From Dyella sp. C9 (GTDB lineage: Bacteria; Pseudomonadota; Gammaproteobacteria; Xanthomonadales; Rhodanobacteraceae), in NCBI RefSeq assembly GCF_003332825.1, contig NZ_QIRF01000003.1:186001-250000 (forward strand): a stretch of DNA of 64,000 nt, in the 5' to 3' direction. The notes below the pieces were generated by a model. The model had not been told where the DNA came from and did not search any database. It saw only the letters and a list, made by a program, of their open reading frames with translations. Positions 1-8,862 of the stretch are shown piece by piece; position 1 is the stretch's first letter; each line of letters begins with the position of its first letter. The translations under genes and the position numbers were made by a program.

Positions 1-1170
1 CTGAACGCGGAAACACGCACGCTGACCGGCATCGGCGAGCTGGATCGCGTGCTTGGCGGCGGCCTGGTCGATGGTTCGGTGGTGCTCATCGGTGGCGATC
101 CGGGCATCGGCAAGTCGACCCTGCTGCTGCAGATGCTGGGTACGCTGGGCACGCAGATGCCCAGTGTCTACGTCACCGGCGAGGAATCGCTGGCCCAGGT
201 GGCGGCGCGCGCACAGCGACTGGACCTTCCGCTGGCACCGCTGCATGCGCTGGCGGAAACCTGCATCGAGCGCATCATCGAGCAGGCGCTGGCCAGCCGG
301 CCGCGCGTGCTGGTGATCGACTCCATCCAGACCATCTGGACCGAATTGCTCACCGCGGCGCCGGGCTCGGTCAGCCAGGTGCGCGAGTCGGCGGCCAAGC
401 TCACCCGCTTCGCCAAGGAAACCGGTACCTCGGTGTTCCTGGTTGGCCACGTCACCAAGGAGGGCGGCATCGCCGGCCCGCGCGTGCTCGAGCACATGGT
501 GGACGCCGTGCTGTATTTCGAAGGCGAATCCGGCAGCCGCTTCCGCGTGCTGCGCGCGTTCAAGAACCGCTTCGGTGCGGTCAATGAGCTGGGCGTGTTC
601 GCCATGTCCGAGAAGGGCCTGCGCGAAGTGCCCAATCCCTCGGCGATCTTCCTCTCCGCGCACAGCGGTCCGACGCCGGGCAGCGCGGTGATGGTCACCC
701 GCGAAGGTACGCGGCCGCTGCTGGTGGAAGTGCAGGCACTGGTCGACCAGTCCTCGCTGGGCAACCCGCGCCGTGTCGCGCTGGGCCTGGAGCAGAACCG
801 CCTGGCCATGCTGCTGGCGGTGCTGCATCGGCACGGCGGCGTGGCCGCCTACGACCAGGACGTGTTCGTCAACGTGGTGGGCGGCATCCGCGTGCAGGAA
901 ACCGCGGCCGACCTGCCGGTGCTGCTGGCCGTGCTGTCCTCGTTGCGCGATCGCCCGCTGCCGGAAAAGACCATCGCGTTTGGCGAAGTGGGTCTGTCGG
1001 GCGAGATCCGCCCGGTGCCCAACGGCGAGGAACGCCTGAAGGAAGCCGCCCATCACGGCTTCCAGAAGGCCATCGTGCCCAAGGCCAATGCGCCGAAGAA
1101 GGGCAAGGTCGGCGAGATGGAAGTGGTGGCGGTGGAGCGGCTCTCGCAGGCCATCGACGCCACGCGCTGA
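1..1170 (+). CDS. radA: DNA repair protein RadA, C-terminal part (5' end outside window)
   Basis: RadA (Sms) is a RecA-like ATPase with a Lon-like domain that drives branch migration of recombination intermediates. The frame is open from base 1, so the N-terminal zinc finger lies outside the window. Visible are the Walker A motif GDPGIGKST near the start, the Walker B stretch VLVIDSIQT, the RadA-specific KNRFG motif at about residue 190 of the visible part, and the C-terminal Lon-protease-like domain (VGGIRVQETAADLP, then GEVGLSGEIR). Apart from the missing 5' end it looks intact, ending in TGA just before a perfect hairpin. Confidence 0.97.
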   Translation: MNAETRTLTGIGELDRVLGGGLVDGSVVLIGGDPGIGKSTLLLQMLGTLGTQMPSVYVTGEESLAQVAARAQRLDLPLAPLHALAETCIERIIEQALASRPRVLVIDSIQTIWTELLTAAPGSVSQVRESAAKLTRFAKETGTSVFLVGHVTKEGGIAGPRVLEHMVDAVLYFEGESGSRFRVLRAFKNRFGAVNELGVFAMSEKGLREVPNPSAIFLSAHSGPTPGSAVMVTREGTRPLLVEVQALVDQSSLGNPRRVALGLEQNRLAMLLAVLHRHGGVAAYDQDVFVNVVGGIRVQETAADLPVLLAVLSSLRDRPLPEKTIAFGEVGLSGEIRPVPNGEERLKEAAHHGFQKAIVPKANAPKKGKVGEMEVVAVERLSQAIDATR

Positions 1171-1180
1171 ATTGCCTTTC

Positions 1181-1209
1181 TGCAGGAGCGCACCCTGTGC
1201 GCTCCTGCA
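1181..1209. terminator. 13-bp perfect hairpin between convergent radA and GST genes
   Basis: Bases 1181-1193 (TGCAGGAGCGCAC) are the exact reverse complement of 1197-1209, leaving a CCT loop. It sits in the 48-bp gap between two convergent genes, so it could end transcription from both sides, although neither side has a long T-run. The sequence resembles the short REP hairpins common between genes of Xanthomonadales. Confidence 0.6.
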
Positions 1210-1218
1210 TGGGAGTCT

Positions 1219-1824
1219 TCAGACGGGCGGCAGCGCGGCGAAATCCGGATGCTGCTCCGCGCGCAGCGCGAACATCACCAGCAGCGGGTATGTCGCGGCG
1301 GGCACGAACTCCGACACCACCAGCTGGGTGAAGCCCCATGCCACGGCGATGGCGATGTCGGGCTGCGTGGGCGTCGCGCCGAACAGCCAGTCGTCGACGC
1401 CTTCCAGTTCGGCTTCGAGGCGGTCGTAGGCGGCGCGCAATTGCTGCTGCACGCGCTGCAGCCAGCCGGCATCCCGTTTGTCGGCGTCGCGCTTGTACTC
1501 GTAGACGATCTGTACGCTTTTCTCCATGGCCGCGAGCGCCAGGCCGCTGAGGCGCAGGGCGCGCAGCCGCTGCGCCGGTGCCGAAGGCATCAGCGAGCGA
1601 CCGGCCAGGGTCTCGGCCCAGTCGACGATCAGGCCCGACTCGGTCAGCAGCGAACCATCGTCCAGCACCAGCGTGGGCGCCTTCACCAGGGGGTTGATCG
1701 CGCGAAACTCGTCGTAGTTGCGGAATACCGACAACGATCGGTGAGTGAAGGGAATGCCCAGCAGGCGCAGCGAAACCGCCGCGCGACGCACATAGGGCGA
1801 GTCGAGCATGCCGATCAGTTCCAC
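1219..1824 (-). CDS. Glutathione S-transferase family protein
   Basis: A 201-residue soluble GST. The N-terminal thioredoxin-fold domain reads MELIGMLDSPYVRRAAVSLR, with the glutathione-binding stretch KAPTLVLDDG followed by LLTESGLIVDWAE, where E-S is the usual gamma-glutamyl contact. The C-terminal half is the all-helical domain. The start is GTG at 1824, chosen because GGAGA lies six bases upstream and the next Met would cut the first beta strand. Substrate is unknown. It is convergent with radA and ends the purU-side minus-strand group. Confidence 0.88.
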   Translation of the reverse strand: MELIGMLDSPYVRRAAVSLRLLGIPFTHRSLSVFRNYDEFRAINPLVKAPTLVLDDGSLLTESGLIVDWAETLAGRSLMPSAPAQRLRALRLSGLALAAMEKSVQIVYEYKRDADKRDAGWLQRVQQQLRAAYDRLEAELEGVDDWLFGATPTQPDIAIAVAWGFTQLVVSEFVPAATYPLLVMFALRAEQHPDFAALPPV

Positions 1825-1837
1825 GTTCTTCTCCGTG

Positions 1838-2698
1838 TCAGGAATGAAAGACCACGGTCTTGCCGCCGTTGAGCAGCACGCGGTCGTCGAGGTACAGCCG
1901 CAGGGTGCGAGCCAGCACGCGCCGCTCGATGTCGCGGCCGATGCGGATCAGGTCGTCGGGCGTGTCGGCATGCGTCACGCGCTCGATGTCCTGTTCGATG
2001 ATCGGGCCTTCATCCAGGTCGGCGGTGACGAAATGGGCGGTGGCGCCGCTCAGCTTCACCCCGCGCCGGTGGGCCTGGTGATAGGGGCGGGCACCCTTGA
2101 AGCCGGGCAGGAACGAGTGATGGATATTGATGCAGCGCCCGGCCAGGCGACCGGCCAGCTCGCGGGACAGCACCTGCATGTAGCGCGCCAGCACCACCAG
2201 CTCGGCGCCGCTCTGTTCGATCAGCGACCACAGGGCGGCTTCCTGCTGCGCCTTGTCGTCGCGCTCCACCGGCAGGTGATGGAACGGGATGTCGTCGAAA
2301 TCGAGGTGGCGATAGGTCTTGAGTGGATGGTTGGCGACGATGCCCACGATGTCCATCGGCAGCTCGCCGATGCGCCAGCGGTAGAGGATGTCGGCCAGGC
2401 AGTGGTCGAACTTGGACACCAGCAGCATCACCTTGCGCTGCCGGGCACGGTCGCGCAGCGTCCACTGCATGCGCAGCGTGGGGGCGAAGGCGTCGAGGCC
2501 GGCCTCCAGCCCGGCAAGCGGAAGGTGCGCGCTTTCGAACACCAGCCGCATGAAGAAGCGCCCGGTTTCGGCATCGCCGAACTGCTGGGCCTCGATGATG
2601 TTGCAGTCGTGGTCGGCCAGGTGGTTCGACACCGCTGCCACGATGCCGGCGCGATCCGGACAGGACAGGGTGAGCACGAACTGGCCGGCAGCGCTCAT
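1838..2698 (-). CDS. purU: Formyltetrahydrofolate deformylase
   Basis: PurU hydrolyses 10-formyl-THF to formate and THF, balancing one-carbon pools and feeding formate to PurT. The 286-residue protein has an N-terminal ACT domain ([28 protein letters not shown], residues about 7-85) and a C-terminal formyl-transferase fold with [21 protein letters not shown] and the catalytic Asp in [13 protein letters not shown]. The ATG overlaps the stop of the upstream membrane-protein gene by 4 bp, so the two are probably translationally coupled. Length is normal for the family. Confidence 0.96.
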   Translation of the reverse strand: MSAAGQFVLTLSCPDRAGIVAAVSNHLADHDCNIIEAQQFGDAETGRFFMRLVFESAHLPLAGLEAGLDAFAPTLRMQWTLRDRARQRKVMLLVSKFDHCLADILYRWRIGELPMDIVGIVANHPLKTYRHLDFDDIPFHHLPVERDDKAQQEAALWSLIEQSGAELVVLARYMQVLSRELAGRLAGRCINIHHSFLPGFKGARPYHQAHRRGVKLSGATAHFVTADLDEGPIIEQDIERVTHADTPDDLIRIGRDIERRVLARTLRLYLDDRVLLNGGKTVVFHS

Positions 2699-3498
2699 GG
2701 CGTGCGGTGCAATATCAGTTCCAGCACCAGCTTGGTGCCGAAGAAGGCCAGCAGCAGCACGCCCATGCCGATCAGGGTGAGGTTCACCGCGCTGCGGCCG
2801 CGCCAGCCGTGGCGCCAGCGGCCGTAGAGCAGGGCGCCGAAGACCAGCCAGGCGATGATCGACAGCACCGTCTTGTGCACCAGGTGCTGTCCGAACAGGT
2901 TGTCGACAAACAGGATGCCGGTGAGCAGGGTCAGCGTGAGCAGCACGAAGCCCGCGCCGATCAGGCGGAACAGCAGGGTCTCGGTGAGCGTCAATGGCGG
3001 CAGCGCGCGCAGCCACGGCCCAAGCTGGCGATGGCGCAGCGCGCGCTCCTGCACGGCCAGCAGGATGGCCAGCACGGCGGCGATGGACAGCACGCCGAAG
3101 GCCAGCAGGGCCACCGTCACGTGCAGCTTGATCTGCCATTCCAGCGGCTGCGGCGCGGTGGCTGGGGCCAGGAAGGTATCCACGCCCAGCAGCAGCGCCG
3201 ACAGCGGAAACACGATGCCGCCGAGTGCGGCGACGGGCCGCCAGATGTTCACCACCAGGGTCAGCGCGGACACCACGCAGGCCACCAGCGAGAGCGCGGC
3301 GAAGAAATGCAGGTCCAGCGCGCCGCGATGCAGGCTGAGCAGGATGGTCGCGTGGGTCACCACTGCCAGCGTGGCGATGGCCAGCGCGATGCGCTGCACC
3401 GTGGTGGAGGTGTTGTGTCGTGCGAACAGCGGCCACGTGGGCAGCCCCGCGGCTAGCAGGTAGTCGACGATGGCGATCAGTGCGGCGGCGGTCAGCAT
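2695..3498 (-). CDS. ypjD: YpjD/CcsA-like inner membrane protein (cytochrome c assembly superfamily)
   Basis: A 267-residue protein with about eight hydrophobic segments. The C-terminal block [22 protein letters not shown] and the conserved His in WQIKLHV are typical of the YpjD branch, which lacks the tryptophan-rich haem-handling WWD loop of true CcsA. YpjD-type genes are commonly found next to ffh; here ffh is 1.5 kb away with a hydrolase gene in between. The start is the ATG at 3498; the reading frame is open further upstream but the extra sequence is non-hydrophobic and unlike the family. The molecular function is not established. Confidence 0.85.
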   Translation of the reverse strand: MLTAAALIAIVDYLLAAGLPTWPLFARHNTSTTVQRIALAIATLAVVTHATILLSLHRGALDLHFFAALSLVACVVSALTLVVNIWRPVAALGGIVFPLSALLLGVDTFLAPATAPQPLEWQIKLHVTVALLAFGVLSIAAVLAILLAVQERALRHRQLGPWLRALPPLTLTETLLFRLIGAGFVLLTLTLLTGILFVDNLFGQHLVHKTVLSIIAWLVFGALLYGRWRHGWRGRSAVNLTLIGMGVLLLAFFGTKLVLELILHRTP

Positions 3499-3652
3499 GG
3501 CGGGGAAGTGTGGCACAGCGTCGGCGGGGCGTGAACGGCACTTGTCAGGGGCCCCGATTTGGCCAATCGTGGCGCCCCCGCACGCATCGGCCCGAGCCTG
3601 GCACGCCAGGGCGGGCGCTGCGGCGCGACTGTGTTTTGCAGGGGAGCATGCG

Positions 3653-4978
3653 ATGGTGCGCTGGTCGAGCCTGCTGGCAGGTGTCGGGTTGTTGGGAGTG
3701 GCGGTCATGGCACAGGCGTCCGAAAACCCGTGTGTGGCGCGTTCGGCGGAAATCCTCGATGGGTTGCGCAAGGGCGAGTTCGCCACCGCGACCCGCCATT
3801 TCGACACGCGCATGACGGCAGCCCTCGGTGCCGACAAGCTGGCCGACCTGTGGCAGCACCGCCTGCCGCAGCAGTTCGGGGCCTTCGATCACGCAGGCGA
3901 TGCCAGGCTGTTCGAGCAGGGCGGCACGTCGGTGGCGGAAACGCCGCTGTACTTCGCCGGGCAGGCGCTGGCCATGCGGGTGAGCTGCAACGAGCAGGGC
4001 GAGGTCGCGGCGTTGTTCTTCGCGCGGCTGCCCGGCTCGCCGACCGCCCCGGTGCTGGGCGAAGGTGAGCGTCGCCTTGACGTGTCGACCCCGCTGGGGC
4101 CCTTGCCCGCCGTGCTGCGCCTGCCTCAGGGCGCAGGACCGTTTCCGGCTGTCGTGCTGGTGGCCGGCTCTGGCCCCAACGATCGCGACGAAACCGTGGG
4201 GCAGAACAAGCCCTTTCGCGACATCGCGGAGGGCCTGGCTGCGGCCGGCATCGCCAGCCTGCGCTTCGATAAGCGCACCCTGGTCTACGGCGCCAAAGTG
4301 CTGGAAAACGATGCGGCATTCGGTATCGACCAGGAGGTCACCGATGACGCGCTGGCCGCCGTGCGCTTGCTCGCTGCGCAGCAGGGCATCGATCCGCATC
4401 GCGTGTTCGTGCTGGGCCACAGCCTGGGCGCCTACATGGCGCCGCGCATCGGCCAGCGTGCGCCGCAGCTGGCGGGTCTGATCCTGCTTGCGGCCCCCGC
4501 CCGCCCCCTGCTGCAGGTGTCGGCGCAGCAGCTGGGCGAGCTCGGCGTATCGATGGGCCTGAGCGACGCCCAGGTCGCGGACAAGAAGAAGGCCATTGCC
4601 GACGAACAGCGCCTGCTGGCCTCGGCCGACCCGGCCCGGCCGCCCCAGGGCAGCTACGAGAGCCTGCCGCAGGGCTACTGGCTGAGCATGCGCGACTACG
4701 ACGCGGTGACCGTGGCCGGGCAATTGGCCATGCCCATGCTGGTATTGCAGGGCGATCGCGATTTCCAGGTGTTTCCCGTCGAGGATTACCAGCGCTGGCA
4801 GAAGGCATTGGGCGGGCGTCCGCAAGTCGGCTTTCACCAGTATGCGGGCCTGAACCACTTGTTCATGCCTGCCGGGAAGTCCGGCACGCCGGCCGATTAC
4901 CAGCTGCCGGGCCATGTCGATGGCCGCGTGATCGAGGACGTGGCGCAATGGATCAAGGCGCAGGCCGCCGCCCGCTGA
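3653..4978 (+). CDS. Secreted alpha/beta hydrolase with N-terminal DUF3887-like domain
   Basis: A 441-residue protein. A signal peptide (MVRWSSLLAGVGLLGVAVMAQA) is followed by a small domain of about 100 residues like DUF3887, then an alpha/beta hydrolase of the dienelactone-hydrolase/acyl-peptidase type. The nucleophile elbow is GHSLGAYM, the likely acid is Asp in LQGDRDFQV and the base His in GLNHLFMP. The start at 3653 has AGGGGAG nine bases upstream; the frame remains open to 3470 but without a signal sequence. Probably a periplasmic esterase or peptidase; substrate unknown. It lies between ypjD and ffh. Confidence 0.85.
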   Translation: MVRWSSLLAGVGLLGVAVMAQASENPCVARSAEILDGLRKGEFATATRHFDTRMTAALGADKLADLWQHRLPQQFGAFDHAGDARLFEQGGTSVAETPLYFAGQALAMRVSCNEQGEVAALFFARLPGSPTAPVLGEGERRLDVSTPLGPLPAVLRLPQGAGPFPAVVLVAGSGPNDRDETVGQNKPFRDIAEGLAAAGIASLRFDKRTLVYGAKVLENDAAFGIDQEVTDDALAAVRLLAAQQGIDPHRVFVLGHSLGAYMAPRIGQRAPQLAGLILLAAPARPLLQVSAQQLGELGVSMGLSDAQVADKKKAIADEQRLLASADPARPPQGSYESLPQGYWLSMRDYDAVTVAGQLAMPMLVLQGDRDFQVFPVEDYQRWQKALGGRPQVGFHQYAGLNHLFMPAGKSGTPADYQLPGHVDGRVIEDVAQWIKAQAAAR

Positions 4979-5006
4979 GCCGGGCAGGGTGGCCCGCGCC
5001 GGCCTC

Positions 5007-5015
5007 TGCTATATT
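5007..5015 (+). promoter_or_regulatory. Probable extended -10 promoter of ffh
   Basis: TGC followed directly by TATATT (5010-5015) makes an extended -10 element 31 bases before the ffh start codon. No good -35 hexamer is visible at the right distance, which is tolerated when the TGn extension is present. Confidence 0.4.
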
Positions 5016-5045
5016 TGCCCGCTTGTCCCTGGACTCCTGTCTGCC

Positions 5046-6428
5046 ATGTTCGAATCGCTCAGCCAACGCCTCTCTGCCACCGTCAACCGCCTGCGCGGCC
5101 GCGGTCGCCTGACCGAGGAGAACATCCGCGAATCGCTGCGCGAGGTGCGCATTGCCCTGCTGGAGGCCGACGTGGCCCTGCCGGTGGTGCAGGCGCTGGT
5201 CGAGCGCGTGAAGGTGCGCGCGGTCGGCCAGGAAGTGCTCAAGAGCCTCTCGCCGGGCCAGGCCCTGGTGAAGGTGGTCAGCGACGAGCTGACCGCGCTG
5301 ATGGGCACCGCCAACACCGAGCTCAACCTTGCCCAGCAGCCGCCTGCGGTGGTGCTGATGGCGGGCCTGCAGGGTGCCGGCAAGACCACCACGGTGGCCA
5401 AGCTCGCCCGCTTCCTCACCGAGCGCAAGAAGAAAAAGGTGATGGTGGTGAGCTGCGACGTGTACCGTCCGGCCGCCATCGAGCAGCTGCGCACGCTGGC
5501 CGAGCAGGTGGGCGTGAAGTTCTTCCCGTCCGAGGCGGGCCAGAACCCGGTCGATATCGCCAAGAACGCGATTGCCGCTGCCCGTCGCGAAGTGGTCGAC
5601 GTGCTGCTGGTCGATACCGCTGGCCGCCTGCACGTCGACGAGGCGATGATGGCGGAGATCAAGGCGCTGCACGCCGCGATCACCCCGATCGAAACCCTGT
5701 TCGTGGTCGACTCCATGACCGGCCAGGACGCGGCCAACACCGCCAAGGCGTTTGCCGAGGCGCTGCCGCTCACCGGCGTGGTGCTGACCAAGACCGACGG
5801 TGACGCCCGTGGCGGTGCCGCGCTGTCGGTGCGCTATGTCACCGGCCGCCCGATCAAGTTCCTCGGCGCTGGCGAGAAGACCGACGCGCTGGAGCCGTTC
5901 CATCCCGATCGCGTCGCGCAGCGCATCCTGGGCATGGGCGACGTGCTGTCGCTGGTCGAGGAAGTGGAGCGCAAGGTCGACCAGGAAAAGGCGCAGAAGC
6001 TCGCCGAGAAGGTCATCAAGGGCAAGCGCTTCGATCTCAACGACATGCGCGACCAACTCGAGCAGATGACCAACATGGGCGGCCTGGCTGGCCTCATGGA
6101 CAAGCTGCCGGGCGTCTCCAGCCTGCCTGAGAACGTCAAGTCCAAGGTCAACGACGGCGAGATCAAGCGCATGGTCGCGATCATCCAGTCGATGACCAAG
6201 AAGGAACGCCGTCACCCGGACCTGCTCAACGGCTCGCGCCGCGCCCGCGTGGCGCGCGGTTCTGGCACTCAGCCGGCCGACGTCAACCGCCTGCTCAAGC
6301 AGTATATGCAGATGGAAAAAATGATGTCCAAGCTCTCCAAGGGCGGTACCAAGGGTCTGCTGAGGCAGATGCGTGGCGCCATGAAGGGCATGGGCGGCAT
6401 GGGCGGCGGGTTCCCCCCGATGCGCTGA
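5046..6428 (+). CDS. ffh: Signal recognition particle protein Ffh
   Basis: Ffh binds 4.5S RNA and hydrophobic signal sequences and delivers nascent membrane proteins to FtsY. The 460-residue protein has the N domain (residues 1-85), the G domain with GLQGAGKTT (G1), DTAGR (G3) and TKTDGDARGG (G4/G5), and the methionine-rich M domain ending in a Gly-Met tail. The M-domain RNA-binding block is recognisable around LLNGSRRARVARGSG. The start at ATG 5046 gives the family MFESLSQRL N-terminus. Confidence 0.98.
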   Translation: MFESLSQRLSATVNRLRGRGRLTEENIRESLREVRIALLEADVALPVVQALVERVKVRAVGQEVLKSLSPGQALVKVVSDELTALMGTANTELNLAQQPPAVVLMAGLQGAGKTTTVAKLARFLTERKKKKVMVVSCDVYRPAAIEQLRTLAEQVGVKFFPSEAGQNPVDIAKNAIAAARREVVDVLLVDTAGRLHVDEAMMAEIKALHAAITPIETLFVVDSMTGQDAANTAKAFAEALPLTGVVLTKTDGDARGGAALSVRYVTGRPIKFLGAGEKTDALEPFHPDRVAQRILGMGDVLSLVEEVERKVDQEKAQKLAEKVIKGKRFDLNDMRDQLEQMTNMGGLAGLMDKLPGVSSLPENVKSKVNDGEIKRMVAIIQSMTKKERRHPDLLNGSRRARVARGSGTQPADVNRLLKQYMQMEKMMSKLSKGGTKGLLRQMRGAMKGMGGMGGGFPPMR

Positions 6429-6505
6429 TGGGGTGGGACGAGGGGCGCGACGAGAGGGCGCAAGCTCACGAGTACGGCGTTTTCCCTTGTCCACAGGCTG
6501 GCTGC

Positions 6506-6525
6506 GGGCGGTGATTTTGCCGCCC
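6506..6525 (+). other. Short GC hairpin between ffh and rpsP
   Basis: GGGCGG (6506-6511) and CCGCCC (6520-6525) flank an 8-base T-rich loop, 80 bases after the ffh stop. No T-run follows, so a terminator role is only possible. An AT-rich stretch at about 6565-6592 just downstream is the probable promoter region of the rpsP operon, with no clean hexamers. Confidence 0.3.
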
Positions 6526-6655
6526 TCGCGACTCGCCTCTCACCTCTGATTCACCCAACCCCTTCCTTTTTCTCCAAAATTCATTAAAATGCCGCGTTTA
6601 CCGCGCACGGACTCGTGCGTGCTGCCGGCATACGGCAACTCTGGAGCTTTTACTT

Positions 6656-6910
6656 ATGGTCAAGATTCGTCTTTCGCGCGGCGGCGCCAAGGGCCGTCCG
6701 TTCTACCACATCGTTGTCACCGATCAGCGCAACAAGCGCGACGGTCGCAGCATCGAGAACGTGGGTTTCTACAATCCGGTTGCTTCGGGCAAGGACAAGC
6801 GCCTTGAGCTGAACCTGGCCCGCGTGCAGGAGTGGGTGGGCAAGGGTGCGCAGCTGACCGACAAGGTCGCGTCCCTGGTCAAGGAAGCCGGCAAGCAGCA
6901 GGCTGCCTGA
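6656..6910 (+). CDS. rpsP: 30S ribosomal protein S16
   Basis: An 84-residue S16, a late 30S assembly protein. The N-terminus [20 protein letters not shown] and the block [14 protein letters not shown] are family signatures. GGAG lies nine bases before the ATG. It is the first gene of rpsP-rimM-trmD-rplS, with only 2 bp between its stop and the rimM start. Confidence 0.98.
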   Translation: MVKIRLSRGGAKGRPFYHIVVTDQRNKRDGRSIENVGFYNPVASGKDKRLELNLARVQEWVGKGAQLTDKVASLVKEAGKQQAA

Positions 6911-6912
6911 GC

Positions 6913-7428
6913 ATGACGGCAGCCGGTCGGCGCGTCCTGGTCGGACGCATCGTCGGGCTGTACGGCGTGCAGGGCTGGGTCAAGATCGAATCCTGGACCG
7001 AGCCCCGTACGCGGATCTTCACCTACCAACCCTGGCTGCTCACATCGGCGCCGGGTGTGGAGACGGAGATCACGGGAGTGAAAGGCCGTCCGCAGGGCAA
7101 GGGGCTCATCGCCCAGTTGCCCGGCATCGACGACCGAGATGCTGCAGCAGCACTGGTGGGACAGGACATCCACGTCGCCCGCGAACTGCTGCCGCCTCCC
7201 GGCAAGGATGAGTATTACTGGGTCGACCTCGAGGGTCTGGAGGTCGTCACCACGGAAGGCGTGGCACTGGGGCGGGTCAGTCACCTGTTCGCGACCGGGG
7301 CCAACGACGTCGTGGTGGTGAAGGACGGCACGCGCGAGCGTCTGATTCCTTTCATCCAGGGTTCGTATGTGCGTTCGGTGGATCTGTCCGACGGGCGCAT
7401 GGTGGTGGACTGGGATCCTGAATTCTGA
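6913..7428 (+). CDS. rimM: Ribosome maturation factor RimM
   Basis: RimM helps mature the 30S head and binds S19. The 171-residue protein has the N-terminal RimM barrel ([24 protein letters not shown]) and a C-terminal PRC barrel ([22 protein letters not shown], then [15 protein letters not shown]). The ATG at 6913 comes 2 bp after the rpsP stop; the same frame is open upstream inside rpsP but the family start is here. Second gene of the operon. Confidence 0.97.
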   Translation: MTAAGRRVLVGRIVGLYGVQGWVKIESWTEPRTRIFTYQPWLLTSAPGVETEITGVKGRPQGKGLIAQLPGIDDRDAAAALVGQDIHVARELLPPPGKDEYYWVDLEGLEVVTTEGVALGRVSHLFATGANDVVVVKDGTRERLIPFIQGSYVRSVDLSDGRMVVDWDPEF

Positions 7429-7461
7429 GCGCGCCATGCGCCGCCATATGGGTTGAGGATC

Positions 7462-8229
7462 ATGCGCATCGATGTCGTCACGCTGTTTCCCGACTTCATG
7501 CGCCAGTGTGCTGCGGTAGGTGTGGTGGGGCGCGCGCAGCAGCGTGAACTGCTTCAGGTGGAAACCTGGAATCCGCGCGATTACGCCACCGACAATTACC
7601 GTACCGTGGACGGCCGCACCTGCGGCGGCGGGCCCGGCATGGTGATGCTGATCCAGCCTTTGCGCGATGCCCTCAAGGCGATGCGCGAGGCCGCACCGGA
7701 ACCGGTGCATGTGATTTATCTCAGTCCGCAAGGAGCGCGGCTGACGCAGGGCCGGGTGGAAGCGCTGGCGAAACTGCCACGCATCGCTCTGCTCTGTGGG
7801 CGTTACGAAGGTGTGGACGAGCGTCTGCTGGCGCACGAGGTCGACGAGGAGCTCTCCATCGGCGATTATGTGCTGTCTGGCGGTGAGCTGGGTGCCGCGG
7901 TGATCATCGATGCCGTGGGCCGCTTGCAGGACGGCGCGTTGAATGACGCGCAGTCGGCGCAGCAGGATTCGTTCTCGGATGGACTGCTGGATTGCCCGCA
8001 CTATGCGAAACCGGTGCATGACGCACTGGGTGACGTGCCGGATGTACTGCTTTCCGGCGACCACGCGGCCATCCGCCGCTGGCGCCTCAAGCAATCACTG
8101 GGACGGACCTGGTTGCGGCGTCCCGACCTTTTGGCTCAGCGCACGTTGGATCCACAATCCCGGGCGCTGTTGGATGAATTCCGCCGCGAACATGCGATGC
8201 AGACGCGGCACGACGATATGGCCCAGTAA
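7462..8229 (+). CDS. trmD: tRNA (guanine37-N1)-methyltransferase
   Basis: TrmD uses SAM to methylate G37 of tRNAs reading CCN, CGG and CUN codons, preventing +1 frameshifting. The 255-residue protein starts [12 protein letters not shown] and carries the SAM-binding trefoil knot with [13 protein letters not shown] and [14 protein letters not shown] 7462 is preferred: it is preceded by TTGAGGATC, in which GAGG is the ribosome-binding site, so the in-frame TTG nine bases upstream is part of that site and not a start. Confidence 0.97.
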   Translation: MRIDVVTLFPDFMRQCAAVGVVGRAQQRELLQVETWNPRDYATDNYRTVDGRTCGGGPGMVMLIQPLRDALKAMREAAPEPVHVIYLSPQGARLTQGRVEALAKLPRIALLCGRYEGVDERLLAHEVDEELSIGDYVLSGGELGAAVIIDAVGRLQDGALNDAQSAQQDSFSDGLLDCPHYAKPVHDALGDVPDVLLSGDHAAIRRWRLKQSLGRTWLRRPDLLAQRTLDPQSRALLDEFRREHAMQTRHDDMAQ

Positions 8230-8256
8230 GGGCTTAGTGAACAGACAGGTGTTGCC

Positions 8257-8646
8257 ATGAACAAGATCATCGAACAGTTCGAAGCCGAGCAGATCACCCG
8301 CCAGCTGCCGGAATTCGGCCCTGGTGACACCGTGGTGGTCAATGTCAAGGTGAAGGAAGGTAACCGCGAGCGCGTCCAGGCGTTCGAGGGTGTCGTCATC
8401 GCCAAGCGTAGCCGCGGCCTGCATTCGGCCTTCACCGTGCGCAAGATCTCGCACGGCACCGGCGTGGAGCGCGTGTTCCAGGCGCACAGCCCGGCCATCG
8501 ACTCGCTGGAAGTGAAGCGCAAGGGCAAGGTCCGCGGCGCCAAGCTGTACTACCTGCGCAACCTGGAAGGCAAGGCTGCCCGCATCAAGGAAGACGTCGC
8601 TGCCGTCTCCGCCGCCAAGGCTGCCAAGAAGGCTGCCGCCGAGTAA
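8257..8646 (+). CDS. rplS: 50S ribosomal protein L19
   Basis: A 129-residue L19, located at the subunit interface. Signatures are [21 protein letters not shown] and [17 protein letters not shown]. The Lys/Ala-rich C-terminal tail ([11 protein letters not shown]) is longer than the E. coli protein and common in Xanthomonadales. Last gene of the operon, followed by a strong terminator. Confidence 0.97.
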   Translation: MNKIIEQFEAEQITRQLPEFGPGDTVVVNVKVKEGNRERVQAFEGVVIAKRSRGLHSAFTVRKISHGTGVERVFQAHSPAIDSLEVKRKGKVRGAKLYYLRNLEGKAARIKEDVAAVSAAKAAKKAAAE

Positions 8647-8670
8647 TCCCGGCGCCTCATCGGTTCAAGC

Positions 8671-8702
8671 AAAACCCCGCGGAGCGATCCGCGGGGTTTT
8701 TG
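8671..8702 (+). terminator. Intrinsic terminator of the rpsP-rplS operon
   Basis: A perfect 9-bp stem CCCCGCGGA (8675-8683) and TCCGCGGGG (8688-8696) with loop GCGA is followed by TTTTTG and preceded by AAAA. The A-tract also makes it a possible terminator for minus-strand transcripts. Confidence 0.9.
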
Positions 8703-8718
8703 TTTGTTCTTTTTCTTC

Positions 8719-8847
8719 CTCTCCCCTTGGGGGAGAGGACTGAGGAGAGGGGAGGGTGCTCGCGGTGAGGCCTCAAAAGACCGTGCTTCGCTTGAGCAAT
8801 GGGGCAAGATTGACCCCTCACCCCAATCCTCTCCCCTGTGGGGAGAG
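8719..8847. repeat. Palindromic intergenic element, CTCTCCCC family
   Basis: A 129-bp stretch between rplS and fimX with imperfect inverted ends of about 34 bp: each end has a CTCTCCCC / GGGGAGAG hairpin followed by a TGAGG- or TGGGG-type stretch. The ends match at roughly four positions in five. The architecture, two inverted palindromes around a short unique centre, is that of a REPIN or small MITE. No coding potential is seen. Confidence 0.6.
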
Positions 8848-8862
8848 GGAGTCATTGGGAGC

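Noticed and set aside
168..809. Minus-strand frame opposite radA, and similar antisense frames opposite ffh, trmD, argG and the arg operon.
   Set aside because: The plus-strand genes are unambiguous by motif, and the antisense frames show no domains, only composition effects of GC-rich DNA.
1838..3541. A single 567-codon minus-strand frame covering purU and the ypjD region.
   Set aside because: Only its last 286 codons match PurU. The upstream part is out of frame over the clearly hydrophobic ypjD gene and has no family signature; the purU ATG at 2698 has the coupled 4-bp overlap.
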